Below, in pieces: positions 9,135-19,421 of a stretch of DNA of 64,000 nucleotides. Origin of the DNA: Deltaproteobacteria bacterium (lineage in GTDB: Bacteria > SZUA-79 > Acidulodesulfobacterales > Acidulodesulfobacteraceae); contig JAMDCP010000012.1 of NCBI GenBank assembly GCA_023489335.1, positions 24,724-88,723 on the forward strand, given 5' to 3'. The translations under genes were made by a program, and so were the position numbers. The notes under the pieces are model-generated. The model ran no database searches. It was not told the origin of the DNA and was given only the letters and a program-made list of their open reading frames with translations. Every line of letters begins with the position of its first letter. Position 1 is the stretch's first letter.

Positions 9135-10820
9135 ATGGCAACAAAGATTATAGTCGACCCTATAACCAGGATAGAGGGACACCTGCGGATAGAAGCTATT
9201 CTTAACGGCAATGAAATAACCGAAGCATATTCATCCGGCACTCTATTTAGGGGGATAGAACTTATACTTAACGGAAGAGCCCCCGAAGATGCAGGGCTTT
9301 TTGCCCAGAGAATCTGCGGGGTCTGTACCTATGCGCACTACGAGGCCGCTACCTGGGCGGTTGAAAACGCGCTCGGCATACATCCTCCAAAAAATGCCAG
9401 AATTGCAAGAAATATATTAAAAGGCGCGCAAATGGTTCAGGACCATTTAGTTCATTTTTACCAGCTTGCAGGCTTAGATTGGGTAGATATAGTATCTGCG
9501 CTTAAAGCCGACCCGAAAAAAACGATGGATTTGGCATATGCCTACACTAAAACGCCTTATAACGCAAGCTTAGCAAGATTCGAAGAGGTAAAAGCAAGGC
9601 TTAATAACTTTGTTAAATCCGGCCAGCTCGGGCCTTTTGCGGGCGGTTATTGGGGAAACCCGTCTTACAAACTCCCTCCCGAAGGAAACCTTTTAATAGC
9701 TTCGCACTATTTAGACAATCTTAATATTTTAAGAATACCCGCTCAAATCATAGCGATTCTGGGAGCAAAAGACCCTCATCCGCAAACCTGTGTAGTCGGC
9801 GGCATTTCGTCTATCGCCGATATAATTAACCCCCAGAGAATGGATGATATATTATTCAGGATAAATAAAATTACAGATTTCGTTAATAATGCATATATTC
9901 CCGACTTACTCACTGCCGCCCAATTTTACAAAGAAGAGGCTCTTCAGGGTATAGGCGGCGGCCTTAAAAACTATCTTGCGTACGGCGCTTTTCCTCAAAC
10001 GGATGATGAAAGTCCTGATAATTATTATTTAATGAGGGGCGTCATACTGGGTAGAGACCTCAGCAAGGTTCATAACTTAGACGAAAAAAAGATAACGGAA
10101 TTCGTTACGCATTCATGGTATAAATACCCGAACGAAAAAATAGGGCTTAACCCGTCCGTCGGTATTACCGACCCGGATTATACAGGCTTGAATAAAGACG
10201 GAAGCCTTAAGGAGGATGAAAAGTACAGCTGGCTTAAATCTCCAAGATATGAAAATAAGGCTATGGAAGTCGGCCCTCTCGCAAGGACGCTTGTTGCTTA
10301 CGCGAAAGGCAATAAAACAATTAAATCATTAGTGGATTATGTTTTAAAAACCGCCGGATTACCAGTAACAGCCCTCTTTTCCACTCTTGGAAGAACGGCG
10401 GCAAGAGGAATAGAAGCGAAATATGTAGCGGATGCATTAGAACCCTGGACTTTAGAACTAATTAAAAATGCGGCGGTGGACCAGACAAGCTGGACAAAGT
10501 ATGATATGCCTTCGAAAGAAATTACGGGAATAGGGCTCGACGAAGCCCCAAGGGGAGCTTTAGGCCACTGGGTAAGAATAAAAAATAAGCAGATAACCCA
10601 TTATCAAATAGTGGTGCCATCGACATGGAATGCTTCTCCGAGAGACGCATTTAACAACCCCGGGGCATATGAAGCGTCTCTTGTGGGAGTTAAACTTGCA
10701 AACGCTTCCGAACCTCTCGAGATTTTGCGAACCGTTCATTCGTTCGACCCATGTTTGGCTTGCGCCGTCCATATAATCGACCCGAAAACAAATGAAATAA
10801 AAAAATATAAAATCTGCTGA
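9135..10820 (+). CDS. [NiFe] hydrogenase large subunit
   Basis: N-terminal RICGVC and C-terminal HSFDPCLACAVH followed by a 15-aa extension for protease cleavage. Confidence 0.96.
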   Translation: MATKIIVDPITRIEGHLRIEAILNGNEITEAYSSGTLFRGIELILNGRAPEDAGLFAQRICGVCTYAHYEAATWAVENALGIHPPKNARIARNILKGAQMVQDHLVHFYQLAGLDWVDIVSALKADPKKTMDLAYAYTKTPYNASLARFEEVKARLNNFVKSGQLGPFAGGYWGNPSYKLPPEGNLLIASHYLDNLNILRIPAQIIAILGAKDPHPQTCVVGGISSIADIINPQRMDDILFRINKITDFVNNAYIPDLLTAAQFYKEEALQGIGGGLKNYLAYGAFPQTDDESPDNYYLMRGVILGRDLSKVHNLDEKKITEFVTHSWYKYPNEKIGLNPSVGITDPDYTGLNKDGSLKEDEKYSWLKSPRYENKAMEVGPLARTLVAYAKGNKTIKSLVDYVLKTAGLPVTALFSTLGRTAARGIEAKYVADALEPWTLELIKNAAVDQTSWTKYDMPSKEITGIGLDEAPRGALGHWVRIKNKQITHYQIVVPSTWNASPRDAFNNPGAYEASLVGVKLANASEPLEILRTVHSFDPCLACAVHIIDPKTNEIKKYKIC

Positions 10821-10887
10821 CGCTGACGCCATTCACGCGTAAGCGGTAATCTATAGCATTTAATTAACTTTTAAAACGGGGTTAATT

Positions 10888-11652
10888 ATGGAAAATAAAG
10901 AAAAAAAATACGGCGATATACAATTAGTTCATAGAATGACGGTTATAAAAAGAATTATACACTGGTCATTCTTTCTTGCCGTCATCAATAACATCGTTAC
11001 CGGTTTTTATATAGCCTATCCGTTTCTTATATTTGGAAAAACCCCTGCGCAATCCGATTCCATTTCAAAAGGGATTATAAATTCGGGAGAAACATATCAG
11101 GCGTTCATAATGACATGGATGAGAGAATTTCATTTTATCGGCGCTGTCATTATAGATGTTATTTTTATCGTCTGGCTGTATCTTGCTTTTTTTTCGTGGA
11201 AAGAGCCTCTTTATAAAAGCTTTATACCTTTCGGAGATAAAATAGCTGAGGCTGGGAGAATGGTCAAGCACTACTTCACGCTTAAAGACAAACCTGAAAC
11301 AACCAGATATCAAGATCCTTTAAATGCCATAATATTCACTATTTTTCATCTGCTTATCTTACTTCAAATGGTAACGGGATTCCAGATGTATGTGGCTTCG
11401 TTTACCGGAACTTCGGCCGTAGGCGGTTGGTGGCCGTGGCTTATGCATTTTACGACCGACTGGACGCTTGTCGTATTCGGCGGACTGACGGGCGTTACCC
11501 TTGTTCATCTGTTTACAATGTGGCTGATTATAATATTCATAGTTTATCATATTTACACAGAGGTCTGGCGTTCGGTAATGTGGAAAGAGGGGGACATTCT
11601 GATACCGTTCGGTGGGTATAAATATATCAGAAACAAAACAGAATCCGAATAA
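10888..11652 (+). CDS. Hydrogenase cytochrome b subunit (HyaC/HupC-like)
   Basis: Multi-TM protein with HRMTVIKRIIHWSFF, IFHLLILLQMVTGFQMY, FIVYHIYTEVWRSVMWKEGDIL; located directly after the large subunit. Confidence 0.85.
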   Translation: MENKEKKYGDIQLVHRMTVIKRIIHWSFFLAVINNIVTGFYIAYPFLIFGKTPAQSDSISKGIINSGETYQAFIMTWMREFHFIGAVIIDVIFIVWLYLAFFSWKEPLYKSFIPFGDKIAEAGRMVKHYFTLKDKPETTRYQDPLNAIIFTIFHLLILLQMVTGFQMYVASFTGTSAVGGWWPWLMHFTTDWTLVVFGGLTGVTLVHLFTMWLIIIFIVYHIYTEVWRSVMWKEGDILIPFGGYKYIRNKTESE

Positions 11653-11677
11653 ATGGAGAATAAACGGGATTTTACTT

Positions 11678-12187
11678 ATGACGGGAATTATAGGAATCGG
11701 AAACCTGCTTCTAAAAGACGAAGGATTTGGGATTCATTTTGTCCATTATCTTAGAAAAAAATATATTTTTGGCTTAAACCTGAGGATAATCGACGGAAGC
11801 ACAATGGGCTACGGGCTTTTAGACGACATATTTAACTTAGATAATATTATCGTCATAGATGCAATTAAAACAGACGAAAAGCCTGGAAGCATATTTAAAT
11901 TCGACGGCGAAAGCATCCCCGTTGATCTAATGAAAAAAACAGCCCATGATGTAGAATTTATCGATGTCATAACCATGTGCAGCCTTCAGGGGCATAACCC
12001 AAGGATAACGATTTTTGCAATATCCCCCGAAGATATAATTAATGTTGGAATGGATATTTCCCCTCCCTTAAAAAACGCTATGCCGCATCTCGAAGCTCTC
12101 GTTTTGGAAGAGATAAAGCCGTTGGGCATAGAATGGAGCATAAATCCCGAATACCTTCAAATTGCCGAATTTCAACCTTTAATTTAA
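11678..12187 (+). CDS. Hydrogenase maturation protease (HyaD/HupD-like)
   Basis: MTGIIGIGNLLLKDEGFGIHFV, DGSTMGYGLLDDI, IDAI; annotated start at 11612 probably too far upstream, ATG at 11678 preferred. Confidence 0.88.
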   Translation: MTGIIGIGNLLLKDEGFGIHFVHYLRKKYIFGLNLRIIDGSTMGYGLLDDIFNLDNIIVIDAIKTDEKPGSIFKFDGESIPVDLMKKTAHDVEFIDVITMCSLQGHNPRITIFAISPEDIINVGMDISPPLKNAMPHLEALVLEEIKPLGIEWSINPEYLQIAEFQPLI

Positions 12188-12193
12188 ATCTGA

Positions 12194-14710
12194 TTAATCT
12201 ATAATTCCGCCGTAGACTGCCTGTCCAAAAGAAATTCCGCCGTCATTGGGAGGGATTTTTTTGTTGAAAAAGGTATTAAATCCGTTCTTTTTTAGAATTT
12301 TAGCAGTTTTATCCAATAAAAAAGTGTTTTGAAATACTCCCCCGCTTAGACAAACATTTTTGCAATCTATTCTTAAAGCCATATCTCTTATAATGAAAGC
12401 AAGAGTGTTTATAAATCTGCCCGCGATATTTTTATACAGCATATCGGGTAATTTATTCAATTCATATGTATTAATTGAATTATTACCGCCGGTTTTTAAA
12501 TCATCCGAATTATTAATAATGATTTTAACGATATTGTTAAACATAGGGCTATAATCGATTATAAAAAGACCGTCAGTTTTATCATAGCTTATATCATATT
12601 CAAAAAAATCGGTTTTATTTATTTGGCCGTCATGTTTCTCGCCGTCCCCTACGCCGCATAGATCCTCCAAATACATTGCCGCCTCCCCCTCATAAGAAAT
12701 ATCCCCCCTGAATCCGCATAAACACGAAACGGCGTCAAAAATTCTTCCGCAGGAAGACGAGTAAGGAGAATTAATCCCGCTATTCCACATCTTTAAAAAT
12801 ACTTTGATGTTTTCTATGGAAAGGCCTGTTAAATTCGCAATAGTTTTAAGTTTAAAACCGTCAATGGTTCCAACTTCATTTTTAAAAAAAAGTCCGAACA
12901 GAATGCTCAAAAGAACCCTCTGCGGCGACCTGACGGCTTTATCCCCTCCCAAAAGCCTGAATTTTTTGAAACTCCCGACCCTTTTTAAATCGACATAGCT
13001 TCCCTTAAAAAATTCTCCTCCCCAAATACTTCCGTCATCCCCGTAACCTGTCCCATCGAATGCCGCGCCGAAAACATTATCCTTTAACTCTAACCCGTTT
13101 TCGGCCATACACGAAATAATATGAGCCCTGTGATGCTGCAGGGACACACATTTTATGCCTTCTTTCGCGGCCTTTTCTTTAGCCCACTTCGTATTTTCAT
13201 AAGCGGGATGGCTATCGCAAACTATAACTTCGGGTTTGAAATTATAAAACCTTTCAAAATCTTCCACATTTTCGGTAAAATTAACAAAACTGTCCATATT
13301 GTCCAGGTCGCCGTTATGCTGGCTTAATATAACCGCTCCCCCGCCGCCCTTACCCTCGCTTTTATATGAGATTGCAAATGTGTTTTTAAGGAAAGAACCT
13401 GCCGATAAAACATTTCTTTTTAACTTAAAAGGCAATTTAACGGTATCCGGAACATAGCCCCTCGAACGCCTGATAAAAAACCAATCTTCGCCGACCGCTT
13501 TTATAACCGAATCGTCACACCTTCTATGAATATCCCTATTATGAATCAAAAAACCGTCCGCTATAGATTTCAATTTACGAATCGCCTCCCCGTTATCTTT
13601 CACTATAGGCTCTCCCCCTATATTTGCAGATGTTGCGACCAGCGGTTTATCAAAAAAATTAAAAATAATATAATGGATCGGAGCATAAGGCAAAAATATA
13701 CCTATATTTTTCATTCCGCAATTCACAAAATAAGACAGGTTTCCTTTATCTCTTAATAAAACAATGGGCCTTTCCTTCGATAACATTAATGATGACGAAA
13801 TATTGTCTAAATAGGCATATTTTAAAACCCCGTTGGCTCCATAGATGTCTTTAAGCATAACGGCAAAGGGTTTGGCCGGCCTATTTTTTCTCTCTCTTAA
13901 CAATTTAACCGCTTTATCGTTTGTGGCATCGGCCATTAAATGAAAACCGCCGATTCCTTTAACACAGACAATACCGCCGTTCCTTAAAAGTTCTACCGTA
14001 GATTTTATAGCCTTAAAACCTTGCGCCCTGTTTGCATAATTTAATGAATTTAACGGCTGGAGCGGCTGGAGCGGTTTACCCGATAAATTATCATTTAAAA
14101 TAAATTCGACCTCCGGCCCGCACAAAAAGCATCCATTAGGCTCTGCGTGAAACCTCCTGTTTAATGGATTTTTATACTCGCCAGCGCAAACGGAACACAT
14201 TTTAAACTTATCCATAACGGTCGAAACCCTATCGTACGGCATCCCCTTAATTATCGTAAATCTTGGGCCGCAATCGGTGCAATTTATGAATGGATACAGG
14301 TATCTCCTGTTAACCGGATTTAAAAGCTCCTTTAAACATTCATCGCATATTGCAATATCCGGAGATACGGTTAAGTTTTGGTTTCCCTGAGCATTTTTTC
14401 TATTACATTTTTTGTCCGATTCTTGAATTTTAAAATCGCTATAAAAGGCGGGTTTTTTAAAATGTAAGGTTTTGGTGTTTATAACCGCCAGAGGCGGCTT
14501 TTCTAAATCTAAAGATTTTATAAAACTTGCTAAATCGTTTTCGTTTCCCTCGGCATCGATTGATACTCCGCCTAAATCATTTAAAACATTACCTCTGATA
14601 GAATGCCTTTTTGCAAGCCTGAAAACAAAGGGTCTAAAGCCCACGCCTTGAACCCTTCCAGATAATTTAATTATAGCCCTTTTAATATCCGCATTATTTT
14701 GCATTTTCAA
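12194..14710 (-). CDS. hypF: Carbamoyltransferase HypF
   Basis: Acylphosphatase domain SGRVQGVGFRPFVFRLA, zinc fingers CDECLKELLNP...CTDCGPRFTI, VKGIGGFHLMADA, Kae1-like C-terminus. Confidence 0.95.
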   Translation of the reverse strand: MKMQNNADIKRAIIKLSGRVQGVGFRPFVFRLAKRHSIRGNVLNDLGGVSIDAEGNENDLASFIKSLDLEKPPLAVINTKTLHFKKPAFYSDFKIQESDKKCNRKNAQGNQNLTVSPDIAICDECLKELLNPVNRRYLYPFINCTDCGPRFTIIKGMPYDRVSTVMDKFKMCSVCAGEYKNPLNRRFHAEPNGCFLCGPEVEFILNDNLSGKPLQPLQPLNSLNYANRAQGFKAIKSTVELLRNGGIVCVKGIGGFHLMADATNDKAVKLLRERKNRPAKPFAVMLKDIYGANGVLKYAYLDNISSSLMLSKERPIVLLRDKGNLSYFVNCGMKNIGIFLPYAPIHYIIFNFFDKPLVATSANIGGEPIVKDNGEAIRKLKSIADGFLIHNRDIHRRCDDSVIKAVGEDWFFIRRSRGYVPDTVKLPFKLKRNVLSAGSFLKNTFAISYKSEGKGGGGAVILSQHNGDLDNMDSFVNFTENVEDFERFYNFKPEVIVCDSHPAYENTKWAKEKAAKEGIKCVSLQHHRAHIISCMAENGLELKDNVFGAAFDGTGYGDDGSIWGGEFFKGSYVDLKRVGSFKKFRLLGGDKAVRSPQRVLLSILFGLFFKNEVGTIDGFKLKTIANLTGLSIENIKVFLKMWNSGINSPYSSSCGRIFDAVSCLCGFRGDISYEGEAAMYLEDLCGVGDGEKHDGQINKTDFFEYDISYDKTDGLFIIDYSPMFNNIVKIIINNSDDLKTGGNNSINTYELNKLPDMLYKNIAGRFINTLAFIIRDMALRIDCKNVCLSGGVFQNTFLLDKTAKILKKNGFNTFFNKKIPPNDGGISFGQAVYGGIID

Positions 14711-14731
14711 AAATGTTATTCTTATTCTTCA

Positions 14732-15805
14732 TCAGCAAATTCTTGGTAATAGTTCGCCCGATGGATAATCCAATAATTTATTAATCCCGTAAATACCCCG
14801 TAAAATTACCTTGCCTTTTAATTGATTGTTATCTTTACCGTTACCGCCCACGATTCCTATCGCCCCCGCATTTTTGCCGAGCGGGTGGGATTTAAGAATA
14901 TCCAGAGCCTTTTTTGCATGCTCCTGCTTGACTGCAAAAACAGCCGTACCCTCGCATGCGAGTTGATACGGTTCAAAACCCAAAAGCTCGCAAAAACCCT
15001 TCACGCTGTCCCTTACCGGTATCTTATCCTCTTCTATATAAATAGAAACACCCGCCGTTGCGGCCCACTCGTTAAGAACAGCGGCAAGCCCGCCTCTCGT
15101 GGCATCTCTTATAGCGCTGACGGCGACCCCCCGTTTCAAGACCGCATCTATCATATCCCATAAGGAAGCGCAATCGCTTTCCGTTTCCACATCCATATCT
15201 ATGCCGTCTCTTTGTGACATAATGGCGCTTCCATGGTCTCCTATATCCCCTGAAACGATAATGACATCCCCGTCTGCTATATTATAAACGGAAATGTTGC
15301 CGTATAAAACCTCGCCTATCCCGCTTGTGTTTATAAAAATACCGTCCGCTTTTCCTCTTGGAACAACCTTTGTATCCCCCGTTACAATCCTGGCCCCGCT
15401 TTTTTTTGCCTCTTGAGCCGCCGAATTTATAATCTTTTTTAAATCTCCCGTTAAAAATCCTTCTTCTATTATAAGCCCTAAACTTAAAAAAAGCGGTTTT
15501 GCCCCCATAACGGAAAGGTCGTTTACCGTTCCCGCAACGGACAATTTTCCTATATCGCCGCCCTTAAAAAAAATTGGACTTACCGTGAAGCTGTCGGTAG
15601 TAAAGGCTATTTTTTGCGGGGAATTTAAAATCGTGGCATCTTCCAATAATTTTATTTGATTTTTTGCATTACCTTTATATAAACCCGCGCCGTAAAGTTC
15701 CTTAAAAAGTATATTATTAATTAATTGGGAGGTCTCTTTTCCGCCGCCGCCGTGGGAAAGCAAAATTTTTTCATCTTCATCATTGTTTAATTTTTTAGAA
15801 TTCAT
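14732..15805 (-). CDS. hypE: Hydrogenase expression/formation protein HypE
   Basis: LSHGGGGKETSQLI, TTDSFTVSPIFFKGGDIGKLSVAGTVNDL, C-terminal PRIC motif. Confidence 0.95.
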   Translation of the reverse strand: MNSKKLNNDEDEKILLSHGGGGKETSQLINNILFKELYGAGLYKGNAKNQIKLLEDATILNSPQKIAFTTDSFTVSPIFFKGGDIGKLSVAGTVNDLSVMGAKPLFLSLGLIIEEGFLTGDLKKIINSAAQEAKKSGARIVTGDTKVVPRGKADGIFINTSGIGEVLYGNISVYNIADGDVIIVSGDIGDHGSAIMSQRDGIDMDVETESDCASLWDMIDAVLKRGVAVSAIRDATRGGLAAVLNEWAATAGVSIYIEEDKIPVRDSVKGFCELLGFEPYQLACEGTAVFAVKQEHAKKALDILKSHPLGKNAGAIGIVGGNGKDNNQLKGKVILRGIYGINKLLDYPSGELLPRIC

Positions 15806-15891
15806 AAATTTATAATTTATAAATGTTTAATGGTTGCATAAAATTTTTAAAGCCGCTATTTATATAATAATAGATAATAATAGAATAGGGA

Positions 15892-16998
15892 TTAAAAATT
15901 ACGGTATTTATAATATGCCGCGCACGCCCCCTCAAAAGAAACCATACACGCCCCGATTGGATTTTCGGGGGTGCAGACTCCGTCAAAGAGGGGGCAATCG
16001 TCCGGCTTCAGCCTTCCTTTAAGTATTTCCCCGCATTTACAAGCCGCATTTTCTTTAGCATCATAGGCTGACTCCCCCAATTTATCCGCAAAAACATATT
16101 CGGCATCAAAAACCTTAAACTCATCCTTTAGTTTTAACCCGCTTTTTGGAATATTTCCAAACCCCCTCCATTCGAACTCGCCTCTTACCTCAAAATATTT
16201 ATTGACCAAATCCTGCGCCTTTTTATTTCCCGTTTCTTTAACCGCCCTTTTATATGCAATCTCCACCTTTGGCGCATTACCTTCAACCTGCCTTACTATC
16301 AAAAGCGTCCCGCTTAAAATATCATAAGGTTCAAATCCGGCAATAACCGCCGCTTTTTTATACTTTAACGGAATATCTTCATAAATGCCGCTTCCCGTGA
16401 TAACGCTTACATGTCCGGGGCAGATAAATCCGTCTATTAAATTGTCGTTAGAATCTAAAATAGCGTTTATAGGCGGAGGAACAAGAACATGATTAATATA
16501 AAAGAATATATTGCCGATTTTTTTTGCTATTACCTCTTCAAGAAGGGCTGCCGTCATCGGCGTTGTCGTTTCAAACCCGATTGCAAAAAAAACAATCTTT
16601 TTATCCTTATTGCTTTTATCCGCCGCGATTTTTATAATATCGAGCGGAGAGTATATCATTCTTATGTCTCTTCCTTTAGCCCTCTCTTTTATTAGCGAAC
16701 TATGCGTTCCCGGAACCCGCATCATATCGCCGTAAGCCGCAAGTATAACATCGGGCAAACTTGCAATTTCTATAGCAGTATCGATTCTTTTTACAGGCAT
16801 AACGCAAACGGGACAGCCCGGGCCGTGAAGAAAGTTTATTTTGTCTTTAAGGAGGGTGTTTAATCCGTATTTCATAATGGAATGTGTATGCCCGCCGCAT
16901 ATTTCCATTATATTTATCGTTTTTTTGGCCTCGCTGCTTATTAGACAGGTTAACCGTTCTATATCGTCTTTTTGCTTAAAAGAGGAATATATGCTCAT
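15892..16998 (-). CDS. hypD: Hydrogenase formation protein HypD
   Basis: IMEICGGHTHSIMKYGL, LHGPGCPVCVMP, FAIGFETTTPMTA, CKCGEILKGRLKPDDCPLF. Confidence 0.95.
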   Translation of the reverse strand: MSIYSSFKQKDDIERLTCLISSEAKKTINIMEICGGHTHSIMKYGLNTLLKDKINFLHGPGCPVCVMPVKRIDTAIEIASLPDVILAAYGDMMRVPGTHSSLIKERAKGRDIRMIYSPLDIIKIAADKSNKDKKIVFFAIGFETTTPMTAALLEEVIAKKIGNIFFYINHVLVPPPINAILDSNDNLIDGFICPGHVSVITGSGIYEDIPLKYKKAAVIAGFEPYDILSGTLLIVRQVEGNAPKVEIAYKRAVKETGNKKAQDLVNKYFEVRGEFEWRGFGNIPKSGLKLKDEFKVFDAEYVFADKLGESAYDAKENAACKCGEILKGRLKPDDCPLFDGVCTPENPIGACMVSFEGACAAYYKYRNF

Positions 16999-17020
16999 TC
17001 TGACCCGTTCTAACCGGTTC

Positions 17021-17254
17021 TTAATCCATGTTTATTTTATTTTCGATTTCCTTAAATAAATTAAGGCTTTCTATTGCTTCGTCTTCGTCTATTTTTTGCA
17101 TTGCGTAGCCTACATGGATAAGCAGATAATCGCCTATTTTAGCCTGCTCCTCCAAAAGCATGGTGGACACAAGTCTTTTGGAACCCATAGTATCGACGAC
17201 GGCTTTTGTTTCGTCTTTTATTTCTACCACTCTGGAAGGGATTGCGAGACACAT
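17021..17254 (-). CDS. hypC: HypC/HybG chaperone
   Basis: MCLAIPSRVVEI N-terminus, IGDYLLIHVGYAMQKIDEDEA. Confidence 0.94.
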   Translation of the reverse strand: MCLAIPSRVVEIKDETKAVVDTMGSKRLVSTMLLEEQAKIGDYLLIHVGYAMQKIDEDEAIESLNLFKEIENKINMD

Positions 17255-17541
17255 TAATTATGTCCAAGTATAAATTAAATTGATAGTTCGATACCGCTTT
17301 TGTTTATTATTTTATCCTGTTTATTTATAAAATTCAATGTATAAAGAGATAATGGCAAATTAAATTATTTAATGGACTTTATATAAAAAATAAGTTAAGA
17401 TAATGTTCACTATTTTTTACTTATATAGTTTATCATATTGCATGTTTTACATGTCGTTTTCTGTCTAAATTCCGTAAAAATCATACAGGGCATCGATAAT
17501 ACAATAATATAAAGCCGATGTTCTACTATTTTGAGGCTTCT

Positions 17542-18708
17542 ATGAAAAGATTAAATAACATGGCGTACAATCTGCGTCCGCTTAAACAGATGTCGCACCC
17601 AACCGATCTTATAAAGCAGTTTACCCCAAACTGGTTTACTATGAATATGGGAACGGGCATTCTGTCGCTCATGCTTGCGGCTTTTCCATATCAGGTTGCA
17701 GGGTTGCATCTATTAGCAAAGGGCTTATGGATAATTAACATCGCCTTGTTTATAATTTTTAGCATTCTTTTTATAGGACGCTTTGTGTTTTATTTTAAAT
17801 CCGCAAAAAAGCTATTAAAACATCCCGTGCAATCAATGTTTTTGGGAGCTATACCCATGGGCTTAGCCACTATTATAAACGGGTTTTTAATATTTGCGGG
17901 CTCGCAAATGACACCCATAGCCTTAAATTTATGGTGGTTTGACGCTTTTATTTCTATAATCGTGGGTTTGCTGGTTCCTTTCTACATGTTTACGAATCAA
18001 AAACACAGCATAGAAGATATGACCGCGATATGGCTGCTGCCGATAGTCCCGGCCGAAGTTGCCGCCGCATCGGCAGGTTTCTTAGCTCCGCATGTTGCTC
18101 CAGCTATAGGCAGGTATGTTATTATTCTCGGTTATGCGCTATGGGCATTTTCAGTTCCCCTTGCTTTCGGCATTCTTGTCATATTGTTCTTGCGCCTTGC
18201 ATGGCATAAACTCCCGCATAGGGATATGGCGGTATCTACATGGTTGACATTAGGGCCGATAGGCACGGGCAGTTTAGGTTTGCTTCTTCTTGGAAACGAT
18301 GCGCCTGCGGTATTTACCGGAACAAAACTTTATATTTATGCTAAAACCGCTTATAGTGTCGGACCTATAGGGGGATTAATTATGTGGGGATTCGGCTTTT
18401 GGTGGCTAATAATAGCTATCCTTATGACATTCAGATATATGCAGGAAGACCTGCCTTTTAATATGGGCTGGTGGGGATTTACCTTCCCTCTCGGGGTTTA
18501 TACTTCGGCAACGATTACACTGTTTAGATTAACGGGAATGGAACTTTTTCAGGTAATAGGCGCTATTTTTGTCATCATGCTTGCATTTTTCTGGACTGTG
18601 GTTACCTCTAAAACATTACATGGAATGTGGCACGGCTACTTATTTAAAGCGCCGTGTTTGTCAATCGAAACAGGGCTTCCCGATAAAGATATGAGATGCG
18701 CCGATTAA
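17542..18708 (+). CDS. TDT/SLAC1-like anion or C4-dicarboxylate transporter
   Basis: FTPNWFTMNMGTGILS, ten-TM-like hydrophobicity, TWLTLGPIGTGSLGLLLLG; ATG 17542 preceded by GAGG preferred over 17518. Confidence 0.8.
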   Translation: MKRLNNMAYNLRPLKQMSHPTDLIKQFTPNWFTMNMGTGILSLMLAAFPYQVAGLHLLAKGLWIINIALFIIFSILFIGRFVFYFKSAKKLLKHPVQSMFLGAIPMGLATIINGFLIFAGSQMTPIALNLWWFDAFISIIVGLLVPFYMFTNQKHSIEDMTAIWLLPIVPAEVAAASAGFLAPHVAPAIGRYVIILGYALWAFSVPLAFGILVILFLRLAWHKLPHRDMAVSTWLTLGPIGTGSLGLLLLGNDAPAVFTGTKLYIYAKTAYSVGPIGGLIMWGFGFWWLIIAILMTFRYMQEDLPFNMGWWGFTFPLGVYTSATITLFRLTGMELFQVIGAIFVIMLAFFWTVVTSKTLHGMWHGYLFKAPCLSIETGLPDKDMRCAD

Positions 18709-18715
18709 TCAAATT

Positions 18716-19375
18716 CTACGGCAATGCAGGGTAAACAGGTTCATCGATTTTTTCGTAGCAATTTTTATCAAAAGAATAATTATACACCTCGCCTGTTTCT
18801 ATAACATAATGCCATCCGTAGATATTAATTTTTTTGTCCGTTAATTTAGCTTTAATATAAGGATATGAATATAAGTGTTTGATTTGTTCTTTTACATTCT
18901 CCCTTTCGGTCAATAACTCCCTTTCCCTTTCATCGAGGTCGAGATTGTTACCTGCCGCTAAATTTAACACAATTTTTTTAACATCTTTAGCCAATTCCAG
19001 CCATTTTTTTGTATGGGGAATACTTTTTAAATCCTCGTCCGTCATGTATAAAGCTCTGCATCCTCCGCAATTCGAATGTCCGCATACGACGATATTTTTC
19101 ACGGCAAGCATATTTACGGCATATTCTATTGCGGAAGTGGTTGCCAAAAACTCGTTGACGCTCCTGTATAACGGGACTATATTGGCAATATTCCTTACGA
19201 CAAAAAGTTCCCCGGGCAACGACTTCGTGATAAGATTAGGAACGACTCTGGAATCGGAACATCCTATAAAAAGCGTATGCGGATTTTGTCCTGCTCCCAT
19301 TTTTTTAAAAAGCTCACTATATCTTTTATACTCGTTATTATTAAAATTAATTACGCCTTCAAATAAATTATCCAC
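18716..19375 (-). CDS. Beta-class carbonic anhydrase
   Basis: FIGCSDSRVVPNLI, VRNIANIVP, SAIEYAV, VVCGHSNCGGCRAL zinc ligands. Confidence 0.93.
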   Translation of the reverse strand: MDNLFEGVINFNNNEYKRYSELFKKMGAGQNPHTLFIGCSDSRVVPNLITKSLPGELFVVRNIANIVPLYRSVNEFLATTSAIEYAVNMLAVKNIVVCGHSNCGGCRALYMTDEDLKSIPHTKKWLELAKDVKKIVLNLAAGNNLDLDERERELLTERENVKEQIKHLYSYPYIKAKLTDKKINIYGWHYVIETGEVYNYSFDKNCYEKIDEPVYPALP

Positions 19376-19421
19376 GTTAATTCTCCTTTAAAACTGCTTT
19401 GCACCTTTATAATTTTATAAC

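Noticed and set aside
10720-10820. Possible Sec at the hydrogenase active site
   Set aside because: The large subunit C-terminus encodes DPCLACAVH with Cys codons; standard [NiFe], not [NiFeSe].
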